DNA of 53,955 bases from Lachnospiraceae bacterium (GTDB lineage Bacteria; Bacillota; Clostridia; Lachnospirales; Lachnospiraceae). Where the stretch lies: positions 1 to 53,955 of the forward strand of contig JAFUFI010000035.1 of the NCBI GenBank assembly GCA_017469945.1, given 5' to 3'. This document shows positions 1-8,447 of this stretch, one piece after another (the stretch's first letter is position 1; each line of letters opens with the position of its first letter). The notes beneath the pieces are model-generated. The model ran no database searches. It saw nothing but the letters and a program-made list of their open reading frames with translations, and had not been told where the DNA came from. Made by a program: the position numbers and the translations under genes.

Positions 1-99
1 GTCTCCCCAGACTGTCTGTTTGCCTTTTTCAAAAATAAGCTTTTTGACCGTAAACCCGAGAACTGGCTGTATTTATGTTTGGATTTATCATGGCTTTAA
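1..99 (+). other. Possible 3' end of an upstream gene (partial, unidentified)
   Basis: Frame 1 is open from the first base of the window to a TAA at 97-99 and would encode the last 32 residues of a protein entering from the left, rich in Phe, Leu and Trp. Codon choice resembles the rest of the window. I do not recognise the protein. The opposite strand is also open for about 24 codons here but has no start codon, so the plus-strand reading is preferred. The rest of the 1-230 gap holds the REP-like repeat and a -10 box, described separately. Confidence 0.25.
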
Positions 100-125
100 T
101 GATACACTATTTTTATCTTATTTAC

Positions 126-167
126 TATCTAAATGACATTGACCCCGTCCCCCTGTGTCATTTTTTT
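126..167. repeat. REP-like repeat, left copy; can fold as a terminator
   Basis: The stretch 126-160 is the inverse of 53815-53849 with about one mismatch in 35 bases. It contains the C-rich box CCCCGTCCCCC flanked by the complementary arms AAATGACA (131-138) and TGTCATTT (156-163), and the right arm runs into a T tract, so on the plus strand it can act as a rho-independent terminator for whatever lies upstream. G/C-rich tetrads with flanking GACA/TGTC arms resemble the REP sequences mobilised by IS200-like (RAYT) transposases. That family assignment is inference; no transposase is in the window. Confidence 0.6.
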
Positions 168-172
168 ATGGG

Positions 173-201
173 CTCTTTATCGGACTCTAAATATGTATAA
201 T
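173..201 (+). promoter_or_regulatory. Weak sigma-A-like promoter for the HAD gene
   Basis: A perfect TATAAT lies at 196-201, about 30 bases before the ATG at 231. The -35 position (173-178) reads CTCTTT and is poor. A strong ribosome binding site (AGAGGAG) follows at about 216-222. Confidence 0.4.
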
Positions 202-230
202 AGGGTTATAGGAAAGAGAGGAGAAAACAT

Positions 231-818
231 ATGAGAAGAGTATTTTCGGAAGAGCCCATTATCTTTTTTGACCAGGACGGTACTTTAAACAAATGGCGAT
301 GGATCGATATAAGCGTAGTAAAAAAGGAAGGTTATTTTAAGAGCGTACTTCCACATGAAAACGTGATAGATGCATCCCATATTCTTAAAATCTGGGGTAT
401 CCCTGTGGGGACATTCGGGGCGGCTTGGCTTGACGACGGCCATTCCGTTAATGACAAAAACTGGTGGATGGACCGGTATGTGCCCCATATAGATTTAAAT
501 AAAAGGATATATGTCCCCTGCGGAAGCGAAAAGGTTGAGTATTTTTACGAAAAGGTTGGCAGGGAAATTACAAAGGCGGATATTCTGATTGATGATAACT
601 CGGATGTGCTAAGAAGCTGGGAGATTAACGGGGGAACCGGTATAAAGGTGAGGACCGCCGAGAACGGACGATTCGGTACTTGGAGGGGATTTTCCTTCAG
701 AGAGACCGACGATGCGGGCAGCATAGCGTCTTACATTTCATACGTAAGGCGCATCGCTGCCGAAAGCGTTGATCGCGGATCTACAGAATATACTCCATCT
801 GAGTCTCTTTTGGCTTAA
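231..818 (+). CDS. HAD-superfamily hydrolase, 5'-nucleotidase-like
   Basis: A 195-residue cytoplasmic protein. Near the N-terminus FFDQDGTLNKW carries the HAD motif I (DxDGT) nucleophile and general acid. ILIDDNSDV around residue 119 supplies the paired acidic residues of motif IV that hold Mg2+. Size and layout fit the small 5'(3')-deoxyribonucleotidase-like branch, but the substrate cannot be read from sequence; another HAD phosphatase is equally possible. The start is supported by AGAGGAG seven bases upstream. The last 38 bases overlap the 3' end of the convergent GNAT gene, so the final residues (a low-complexity tail) may not be conserved. It appears monocistronic. Confidence 0.75.
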   Translation: MRRVFSEEPIIFFDQDGTLNKWRWIDISVVKKEGYFKSVLPHENVIDASHILKIWGIPVGTFGAAWLDDGHSVNDKNWWMDRYVPHIDLNKRIYVPCGSEKVEYFYEKVGREITKADILIDDNSDVLRSWEINGGTGIKVRTAENGRFGTWRGFSFRETDDAGSIASYISYVRRIAAESVDRGSTEYTPSESLLA

Positions 819-1251
819 GCCCGAGATTTTCGTAGAAGCCTCTTGCTGCGTCATTGCCCTCCCAGACATTGAGGGTGATCTCGTAGCAGCCAAGGGCTTT
901 TGCCTGCTCTTTTACAAACTCAAAAAGCTTCCGTCCGATATTCATACCGCGGCAGGATTCGTCGACACAAAGATCGTCTATAAACAGTGAAGTAAAGGGA
1001 ACCATGTTGTTTGAAAAAGGCTGCTTTTTTAATACGCAAAAGGCGTATCCCAGGACTTTATCATCATCGCTAACAGCGACAAAGACCGGTCTTGTGTCAT
1101 CTTTGAACATATCGTAGAGTTCCGACTCGGTGTATTTTGTGGTATCCGGGATAAAAACGTCGGGCCTTATTGCAGCATGTATATTTAATACCTGAGTCAG
1201 TAAATCCAATATTTTTTCGGCATCTTTATTTTCTGCTCTTCTTATCTTCAT
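781..1251 (-). CDS. GNAT-family N-acetyltransferase
   Basis: A 156-residue protein of standard single-domain GNAT length, predicted to move an acetyl group from acetyl-CoA to an amine. The acetyl-CoA binding motif A is visible as DDLCVDESCRGMNIGRKL, where CRGMNIG fits the R/Q-x-x-G-x-G/A pyrophosphate loop. The C-terminal NVWEGNDAARGFYENLGLK is the typical motif B, a Y-containing helix and strand. The start is well supported on the minus strand by GGAGG five bases before the ATG. It is transcribed divergently from the metallophosphoesterase and convergently with the HAD gene, whose end it overlaps. Substrate unknown. Confidence 0.85.
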   Translation of the reverse strand: MKIRRAENKDAEKILDLLTQVLNIHAAIRPDVFIPDTTKYTESELYDMFKDDTRPVFVAVSDDDKVLGYAFCVLKKQPFSNNMVPFTSLFIDDLCVDESCRGMNIGRKLFEFVKEQAKALGCYEITLNVWEGNDAARGFYENLGLKPKETQMEYIL

Positions 1252-1311
1252 AACGCCTCCGGAGGAATTTTTAAACTTATCATAAAACTTCTCTAAACAT
1301 TCTTCAATATA

Positions 1312-1341
1312 TATTTTAAGCAGGTTTTATTATGTTATAAT
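1312..1341 (+). promoter_or_regulatory. Extended -10 promoter for the metallophosphoesterase
   Basis: TGTTATAAT at 1333-1341 is a perfect -10 hexamer preceded by the TGn extension, which offsets the poor -35 region. It lies 30 bases before the ATG at 1371 in the divergent gap shared with the GNAT gene. Confidence 0.5.
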
Positions 1342-1370
1342 TAGAAAAGTTTAGGAAAAGAGGGCAGATT

Positions 1371-1877
1371 ATGGCTACTTTTTTTATTGCGGATACGCAT
1401 TTTTCGGATGACTCAATACGAAGATACGAAAACCGTCCCTTTGAGTCTGTTAAGGAGATGGATGAAAATATAATCGAAAACTGGAATCTAACCATTGGTG
1501 ATGATGATACAGTTTTTCTTGTCGGAGATATCGGCGATGAAAGTAAGCTAAAAAGGCTAAAGGGCAAAATCATCCTCATCAGAGGAAACCATGACAGGCT
1601 TTTAGAAGAAGAGTACAAAAAGCTTGGAGTAAGCGCGGTTTACGATTACCCAATTGTTTATAAAGACTTTTGGCTTGTATCCCATGAGCCTATGTATGTG
1701 AACAGAAACGCCCCCTACGCCAATGTTTTCGGACATATACATTCAAATCCTGAGTATAAATCCGTAAGCCCGAGAAGTTTTTGCGTAAGCGTAGAAAGGA
1801 CCGGGTATAAGCCGGTTTCCTTCGAGGAGATCGCGGAAGCGGTAAAAAAAGCCGACGAGGAAGCGGACAAAGCTTAA
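1371..1877 (+). CDS. Calcineurin-like metallophosphoesterase
   Basis: A 168-residue single-domain enzyme with the full dimetal phosphoesterase signature in order: ADTHFSD (D-x-H) near residue 7, VGDIGD (G-D-x-x-D) near 51, RGNHDR (G-N-H-D/E) near 71, a metal-binding His in SHEPM near 103, and GHIH (G-H-x-H) near 121. It is short, like YfcE/MJ0936-type phosphodiesterases, and has no signal peptide or membrane segment. The physiological substrate (cyclic nucleotide, dinucleotide or phosphoprotein) cannot be assigned. The start has AGAGGGCAGATT upstream and an extended -10 promoter. LarE follows 77 bases downstream with no terminator visible, so they may be cotranscribed. Confidence 0.88.
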   Translation: MATFFIADTHFSDDSIRRYENRPFESVKEMDENIIENWNLTIGDDDTVFLVGDIGDESKLKRLKGKIILIRGNHDRLLEEEYKKLGVSAVYDYPIVYKDFWLVSHEPMYVNRNAPYANVFGHIHSNPEYKSVSPRSFCVSVERTGYKPVSFEEIAEAVKKADEEADKA

Positions 1878-1954
1878 ATGCGCCATAGGTCTATGCGAAA
1901 ATTTAAGAAAGCCTGAAGTATAAACATAAAAACGCACATAGATTGGAGCTTAAG

Positions 1955-2806
1955 ATGATTACAGAAAAAAATGTGCTTATAAAGGAAGACATGCTTACAG
2001 AGGATGTCAGAGAAAAACTGGATAAATTAAAGGATTACATCAAAAGCCTCGGCTCATTGGCTGTAGGTTTTTCCGGTGGAGTGGATTCATCCCTTCTTCT
2101 TGTTGTAGCTAAGGAAGTTCTTGGAGACAAAGCAATTGCCGTAACGGGAGTAGACGCTTCAATCCCGGAAAGAGAGCTGAAAGAGGCTGACTCTTTTTGC
2201 GAGGAGCGTGGGATCAAGCATATAACTTTTAAGTTTAACCCCATGACGGAAGAAAACTACCGGAAAAACTCTCCGGACAGGTGCTACTACTGCAAGCGCG
2301 GTATTTTTTCCGAGATCTTAAATATAGCAAAAGAAAACGGGATTGAGTATGCTGCGGAAGGTTCAAATATGGACGACCTCGGAGACTACAGACCGGGACT
2401 TCGCGCCGTCGCTGAGCTTTCGGTTAAAAGTCCTTTAAGAGAAGCAGGGCTAAATAAAGAAGAAATCCGGCTCATATCAAAAGCCTTAGGACTTCCCACC
2501 TGGAGTAAACCGGCATACGCATGTCTTGCTTCAAGATTTGTATATGGCGAAGAGATCACGGAAGAGAAGCTTCATATGATCGACAAGGCTGAGCAGTTTC
2601 TTATAGAGCTCGGGTTCTTTGAAGAGAGAGTCAGACTTCACGGAAATCTTGCAAGAATAGAAGTCCCCGAAAAAGATATCGAGCGCCTCGCTTCTAAAGA
2701 GATACGAGAAGCCGTGTACGCGAAATTCAAAGAGATCGGTTTTATGTTTGTAAGTCTCGATATGCGCGGCTACAAGATGGGAAGCATGAATTCAACAATT
2801 AAATAA
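1955..2806 (+). CDS. larE: LarE-type ATP-dependent sulfur transferase (PP-loop)
   Basis: 283 residues. The ATG at 1955 is preferred over the upstream TTG (1943) because GGAG at 1945-1948 sits six bases before it. The PP-loop SGGVDSS (residues 40-46) binds and adenylates with ATP. GSNMDDLGDYRPG and KPAYACLASRF are characteristic of LarE, which thiolates the pyridinium dicarboxylate precursor of the nickel-pincer nucleotide cofactor used by lactate racemase and relatives. Cys190 in CLASR aligns with the sulfur-donating Cys of the Lactobacillus enzyme. Cys110 and Cys113 (CYYC) are additional. From family knowledge, homologues with three cysteines can hold a [4Fe-4S] cluster instead of sacrificing the cysteine; that this one does is inference. 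LarB, LarC and a client enzyme are not in the window. Confidence 0.82.
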   Translation: MITEKNVLIKEDMLTEDVREKLDKLKDYIKSLGSLAVGFSGGVDSSLLLVVAKEVLGDKAIAVTGVDASIPERELKEADSFCEERGIKHITFKFNPMTEENYRKNSPDRCYYCKRGIFSEILNIAKENGIEYAAEGSNMDDLGDYRPGLRAVAELSVKSPLREAGLNKEEIRLISKALGLPTWSKPAYACLASRFVYGEEITEEKLHMIDKAEQFLIELGFFEERVRLHGNLARIEVPEKDIERLASKEIREAVYAKFKEIGFMFVSLDMRGYKMGSMNSTIK

Positions 2807-2833
2807 AGCAGGAAGAGAATACGAAAAAACTAT

Positions 2834-2862
2834 TTGACAAATAAATGCTCCATGCTTATAAT
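2834..2862 (+). promoter_or_regulatory. Consensus sigma-A promoter of pyrG
   Basis: TTGACA (2834-2839), a 17-base spacer and TATAAT (2857-2862): both hexamers are perfect. Transcription should start near 2868-2871, about 140 bases before the pyrG ATG and immediately before the attenuator hairpin. An unmodulated promoter this strong fits control by termination rather than by initiation. Confidence 0.85.
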
Positions 2863-2874
2863 TCATATTTGTTC

Positions 2875-2920
2875 AAGGACAAAGGCGTCTTAACCTCTTG
2901 GTTAAGACGCCCCTTTTTTT
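2875..2920 (+). terminator. pyrG leader attenuator (promoter-proximal terminator)
   Basis: Bases 2884-2895 and 2900-2911 form a perfect 12-bp stem with loop TCTT, followed by a seven-T tract at 2914-2920. It begins only ~15 bases after the predicted transcription start, so every pyrG transcript must read through it. Just before the stem is AAGGAC-AAAGGCG, a motif shared with the amt leader at the same distance from the -10 box. It does not look like the known Bacillus pyrG system, whose transcript starts with GGGC and is controlled by reiterative G addition at low CTP. The mechanism of antitermination is unknown. Confidence 0.8.
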
Positions 2921-2999
2921 GGTTCAAAAACCTCTTATTAAGTAAAACAGGATACTGCAATAACGGGAAAAAGAAGCAATATAGTTTAGAGAAGGTTAG

Positions 3000-4616
<1,617 letters not shown>

Positions 4617-4761
4617 AAAAGTATACTTTAAGAATACTGCCCGTGGGATTTACTTGTGATATATTTTTTCTTGTATGGGGTCCCTGTTAGTGCCGCAAAG
4701 CCCTTATTTTAGAGGGTAATTGGGAACATGAAAAAATTCTTAAAAAAATTTAAAAAAGTAG

Positions 4762-4790
4762 TTGACAAGTAAATCGGCACCACGTATACT
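4762..4790 (+). promoter_or_regulatory. Sigma-A promoter of the amt-PII gene
   Basis: TTGACA (4762-4767), 17-base spacer, TATACT (4785-4790). Start expected near 4796-4798, giving a leader of about 235 bases. The upstream part of the gap (4617-4761) is A/T-rich before the promoter and shows only weak dyads after pyrG, with no convincing terminator or gene. Confidence 0.8.
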
Positions 4791-4802
4791 TGTATACAAT
4801 TA

Positions 4803-4840
4803 AAGGCAAAGGCGTCTTAACTTAGGTTAAGGCGCTTTTT
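4803..4840 (+). terminator. amt leader attenuator, twin of the pyrG attenuator
   Basis: Bases 4812-4821 and 4826-4835 pair over 10 bp (one G-U) with loop TTAG, followed by TTTTT and a second T run. The sequence AAGGC-AAAGGCGTCTTAAC is almost the same as in the pyrG leader, and in both it starts 13 bases after the last base of the -10 box. A terminator this close to the start site of a 235-base leader suggests that readthrough is regulated. Confidence 0.75.
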
Positions 4841-4850
4841 CCGTTTTTAT

Positions 4851-5008
4851 AAAGGGCGTATTTATGCGCTTCTTTATGACTAAATATTCTGAATCTGGTA
4901 TTGATCAGGCGATGCAAAGGGGCATCAGTGCACGTGTCCCGGAGTATCGCCTGTTTTAATATAAAAAAAGGTGCGCCGCAGCTTAGTATTACATTATATT
5001 GCGCACCT
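4851..5008 (+). promoter_or_regulatory. Structured amt leader: three further hairpins
   Basis: Three stems follow the attenuator. 4851-4875: AAAG-GCGTA paired with TGCGC-CTTT around loop TTTA. 4906-4953: CAGGCGAT paired with ATCGCCTG, enclosing an internal loop (GCAAA opposite GGAGT) and the helix GGGGCA/TGTCCC, then TTTTAAT, so it may be a second terminator. 4969-5008: AGGTGCGC paired with GCGCACCT around a 24-base loop, ending six bases before the Shine-Dalgarno GGAGGAG. I do not recognise a known riboswitch class. The hairpins lack the A-x-x-G hexaloops expected of ANTAR antiterminator targets. Confidence 0.5.
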
Positions 5009-5030
5009 GATCTTAAGGAGGAGTTAACAA

Positions 5031-6794
5031 ATGGATGAGATTTTACAATTGATCGATGGAAAGGTATTTGGCGTCTGGTTTTTAATCGGTGCAGCGCTTG
5101 TATTCTGGATGCAAGCGGGCTTCGCAATGTGTGAGGCGGGTTTTACGAGAGCTAAGAATACGGGAAATATCATCATGAAAAACCTGATGGATTTCTGTAT
5201 CGGTACTGTTGTTTTCATTCTTATCGGTTTTGGACTTTTTCTCGGTGAGGACCTTGTGGGAATCATCGGAAAGCCCGGATTTGATATTTTTACGGACTAT
5301 GCACATTTTGACTGGTCCAATTTTGTTTTTAACTTAGTATTCTGCGCAACTACCGCAACAATCGTTTCGGGATCCATGGCAGAGAGAACAAAGTTCCTTT
5401 CATACTGTGTTTATTCGGCAGTCATCTCGGCTGTCATCTATCCCATCGAGGCCCACTGGACCTGGGGCGGAGGCTGGCTTTCACAGATAGGTTTCCACGA
5501 CTTTGCCGGATCTAACTGCATTCACATGGTTGGCGGTATCTCAGCTCTTATCGGAGCAGCCTTCCTTGGACCACGTATCGGAAAGTTCGTTAAGGACAAG
5601 GCAGGAAAGGTTACCAAGGTAAATGCAATCCCCGGACATAACCTTACGGCAGCAGCCCTCGGCGTATTTATCCTCTGGCTCGGCTGGTACGGATTTAACG
5701 GAGCGGCCTGCACCACGGTTGAACAGCTCGGATCTGTATTTGTTACAACAACAATCGCACCTGCTCTTGCAACCGTAACCTGTATGATCTTCACCTGGAT
5801 CAAGTACGGCAAGCCCGATGTTTCAATGTGTCTTAACGCATCTTTAGCAGGTCTTGTAGCTATCACCGCTCCCTGCGATGTAACTGATGCACTCGGCGCT
5901 TCAATCATCGGTATCGTAGCCGGACTTCTTGTTTGCTTCGGTGTATGGCTTCTTGATTACAAGCTTCATATTGACGATCCCGTTGGTGCTGTTGCAGTTC
6001 ACTGCTTAAACGGTATCTGGGGAACCATCGCTGTCGGACTTTTTGCAACAAACAGCGCTCCTGCATACGCAATCGCTGATATTAACGGAACCGAGATGGT
6101 CGGTCTTTTCTATGGCGGCGGACTTAAGCTTCTCGGAATTCAGATGGTAGGACTTTTAGCAACAGCTCTTTGGACTGCACTTGCAATTACAGTAACCTTC
6201 CTTCTTATCAAGAAGATCTTCGGATTAAGAGTAAGCGCTGAAGAGGAAATTACAGGTCTTGACTCTACCGAGCATGGTCTTGCATCCGCTTACTCAGGAT
6301 TCGCTATCATGGACGTAGCAAGCATGGAGATGAGCGTGAACGAAAATACAGATCTTGGAAGCCAGGATTACTTAGAGGCTACAAAGGCTCAGAGAGATGC
6401 ATCTGTTCCTGTAGTCGGAAGCGTAAGCCGTGTAGATACAGGTATTCATAAAGTTGTTATTATCGCTAAGCTCGCAAGATATGATGCTCTTCGTAAGGCT
6501 ATGAACGATCTTGGTGTAACCGGAATGACCGTAACTCAGGTTATGGGATGCGGAATTCAGAAAGGTGCCGGCGAGTACTACAGAGGAGTTGAGACAGATG
6601 CAACCCTTCTCCCCAAGGTTAAGGTTGAGGTCGTTGTCAGCAAGATTCCTGTTGAGAGCGTTATCGAGGCAGCCAAGAAGACTCTTTACTCCGGACATAT
6701 CGGAGACGGTAAGATCTTTGTTTACAGCGTAGACAAGGTTGTAAAGATCAGAACCGGTGAGGAAGATTATTTAGCACTTCAGGACGTTGAATAA
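5031..6794 (+). CDS. amt: Ammonium transporter fused to a C-terminal PII (GlnK) domain
   Basis: 587 residues: an Amt/MEP channel of about 11 membrane helices (residues ~1-400), a linker (~400-470) and a PII signal protein domain (~473-587). Channel marks include AFAMCEAGFTRAKNTGNIIMK and GGWLSQIGFHDFAGSNCIHMVGG with channel histidines. The PII part has the T-loop QKGAGEYYRGVE, with Tyr517 at the position uridylylated in proteobacterial PII, and the C-terminal signature GHIGDGKIFVYSVDKVVKIRTGE that lines the ATP/2-oxoglutarate site. In most bacteria GlnK is separate and plugs Amt when nitrogen is plentiful; here the gate is tethered. No uridylyltransferase is nearby. The gene starts after AAGGAGGAG, and asnB follows after 22 bases, so they are probably cotranscribed. 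Confidence 0.95.
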   Translation: MDEILQLIDGKVFGVWFLIGAALVFWMQAGFAMCEAGFTRAKNTGNIIMKNLMDFCIGTVVFILIGFGLFLGEDLVGIIGKPGFDIFTDYAHFDWSNFVFNLVFCATTATIVSGSMAERTKFLSYCVYSAVISAVIYPIEAHWTWGGGWLSQIGFHDFAGSNCIHMVGGISALIGAAFLGPRIGKFVKDKAGKVTKVNAIPGHNLTAAALGVFILWLGWYGFNGAACTTVEQLGSVFVTTTIAPALATVTCMIFTWIKYGKPDVSMCLNASLAGLVAITAPCDVTDALGASIIGIVAGLLVCFGVWLLDYKLHIDDPVGAVAVHCLNGIWGTIAVGLFATNSAPAYAIADINGTEMVGLFYGGGLKLLGIQMVGLLATALWTALAITVTFLLIKKIFGLRVSAEEEITGLDSTEHGLASAYSGFAIMDVASMEMSVNENTDLGSQDYLEATKAQRDASVPVVGSVSRVDTGIHKVVIIAKLARYDALRKAMNDLGVTGMTVTQVMGCGIQKGAGEYYRGVETDATLLPKVKVEVVVSKIPVESVIEAAKKTLYSGHIGDGKIFVYSVDKVVKIRTGEEDYLALQDVE

Positions 6795-6816
6795 AAATGA
6801 AACGGAGATAAGACAA

Positions 6817-8427
6817 ATGTGTGCCATATTAACATATACGGGGGATGTGAGCAGAGAGCAGTTTGAGAGCATGCTCCAAAAGATGAAAGACAGAGGTCCC
6901 GACATGGACCGTATCCTTGAAGGAAAAAGAAAAAACGGAAAGTCTTTTTATATGGGATTTAACAGGCTTTCAATCATGGGACTTAATCCTAACGGAATGC
7001 AGCCTTTTGTTCACAATAATAATATGGCAATAACCAATGGAGAATTATACGGATTCGAATTTTTAAAATCTTATCTTTCTTCTCTCGGAGAGAAATTTGA
7101 GAGCGGGAGCGATTGCGAAATATTGCTCCCCCTCTACGAGAGACTTGGAACTGCGGTTTTTAACTTTCTTGATGCGGAGTTTGCCTGCGTAATATATGAC
7201 GCTGATGAAGATGACTTTATCGCAGCAAGAGATCCAATCGGTATCCGCCCTCTTTACTATGGATATGACAAATCGGGGGCCATAGTATTTTCATCGGAGC
7301 CTGTAGCCCTTACGGGAGTATGCGAGAGGATAGAACCTTTTCCGCCCGGATGCTACTACGCTAAAGGGGAGTTTGTAAGATACCGTGAAATGACCTTAAT
7401 TAACGAGAAGGTAAGAATAGATACAGCTTCTGAAAATGTGGACAAAATATGTGAAGGAATTCACGACAAACTGATCAGCGGCGTTTATAAGAGACTTAAC
7501 TCGGATGCTCCTGTAGGCTTTTTACTTTCGGGTGGTCTCGACTCGTCCCTGGTCTGCGGTATCGCAGCAGCAAAAAGCGACAAGCCGATCGAAACATTTG
7601 CGATCGGCATGGATATAGATGCGATCGACCTTAAGTATGCAAGGATCGTAGCTGACTATATAGGCAGCAATCATCATGAAGTGATCATTTCGAAAAAGGA
7701 TGTTTGTGACGCATTAGAGACCGTCATCAATGCTCTTGGAACCTACGACATTACTACGATCAGAGCTTCGATCGGTATGTATCTTCTTTGCAAATGGATA
7801 AGAGAGAACACGGATATCCGGGTAGTCCTTACCGGAGAGATCTCAGACGAGCTTTTCGGATACAAATATACGGACTTTGCTCCGGATGCCGCCTCTTTCC
7901 AGGAGGAAGCTGCAAAGAGGATCAGAGAGCTTCATATGTACGATGTCTTGAGAGCGGACAGGTGTATAAGCGCCAACAGCTTAGAGGCAAGAGTACCCTT
8001 TGGTGATCTTGATTTTGTATCTTACGTAATGAGCATCGATCCTGAGAGAAAGCTTAATACCTACGGAATCGGAAAATATCTTTTAAGGCATGCTTTTGAA
8101 AAGGATGAGTTTATTCCTGAAAGCATCCTGATGAGAGAAAAGGCAGCTTTCTCTGACGCGGTGGGACATTCCTTAAGAGACGATCTGATAGAGCTTGCAG
8201 AAAAGACATACACTGATGCCGAGTATGAAGAAGGAATTAAAAAGTACGATCATTCAAGACCTTTTACGAAGGAATCGCTACTTTACAGAGATATTTTTGA
8301 AAAGTATTATCCCGGTCAGTCACACATGGTAGTTGATTTCTGGATGCCAAATAAGGAATGGGAAGGATGTAATGTGAACGATCCTTCTGCCAGAGTTTTA
8401 TCCAACTATGGAGCATCCGGAGTGTAA
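6817..8427 (+). CDS. asnB: Asparagine synthetase, glutamine-hydrolysing (AsnB type)
   Basis: 536 residues. The ATG at 6817 is required: it puts Cys at position 2, which becomes the N-terminal glutaminase nucleophile after Met removal; the longer reading from TTG 6787 would bury it. GGAG lies 11 bases upstream. The class II amidotransferase domain (~1-190, with NRLSIMG and TNGELYG) is followed by the synthetase domain with PP-loop LLSGGLDSSL near residue 240 and LTGEISDELFGYKY, which bind ATP and aspartate. It begins MCAI rather than the usual MCGI, a mild deviation. A broader Asn-synthase-like amidotransferase role cannot be excluded. It follows amt by 22 bases and precedes glnN, in a nitrogen assimilation cluster. 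Confidence 0.9.
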   Translation: MCAILTYTGDVSREQFESMLQKMKDRGPDMDRILEGKRKNGKSFYMGFNRLSIMGLNPNGMQPFVHNNNMAITNGELYGFEFLKSYLSSLGEKFESGSDCEILLPLYERLGTAVFNFLDAEFACVIYDADEDDFIAARDPIGIRPLYYGYDKSGAIVFSSEPVALTGVCERIEPFPPGCYYAKGEFVRYREMTLINEKVRIDTASENVDKICEGIHDKLISGVYKRLNSDAPVGFLLSGGLDSSLVCGIAAAKSDKPIETFAIGMDIDAIDLKYARIVADYIGSNHHEVIISKKDVCDALETVINALGTYDITTIRASIGMYLLCKWIRENTDIRVVLTGEISDELFGYKYTDFAPDAASFQEEAAKRIRELHMYDVLRADRCISANSLEARVPFGDLDFVSYVMSIDPERKLNTYGIGKYLLRHAFEKDEFIPESILMREKAAFSDAVGHSLRDDLIELAEKTYTDAEYEEGIKKYDHSRPFTKESLLYRDIFEKYYPGQSHMVVDFWMPNKEWEGCNVNDPSARVLSNYGASGV

Positions 8428-8447
8428 TTTATATTCTGCTTAGTGAC

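Noticed and set aside
1..72. Minus-strand coding fragment at the left edge
   Set aside because: Protein-like but preceded by a stop and without a start codon; the plus-strand partial reading is more plausible.
2863..2920. Bacillus-type CTP-sensing pyrG attenuation by G slippage
   Set aside because: The predicted transcript does not start with GGGC and there is no C/U-rich partner at the 5' arm of the terminator.
4803..5008. ANTAR-type antiterminator target in the amt leader
   Set aside because: The hairpin loops are not hexaloops with A at position 1 and G at position 4, and no ANTAR protein is in the window.
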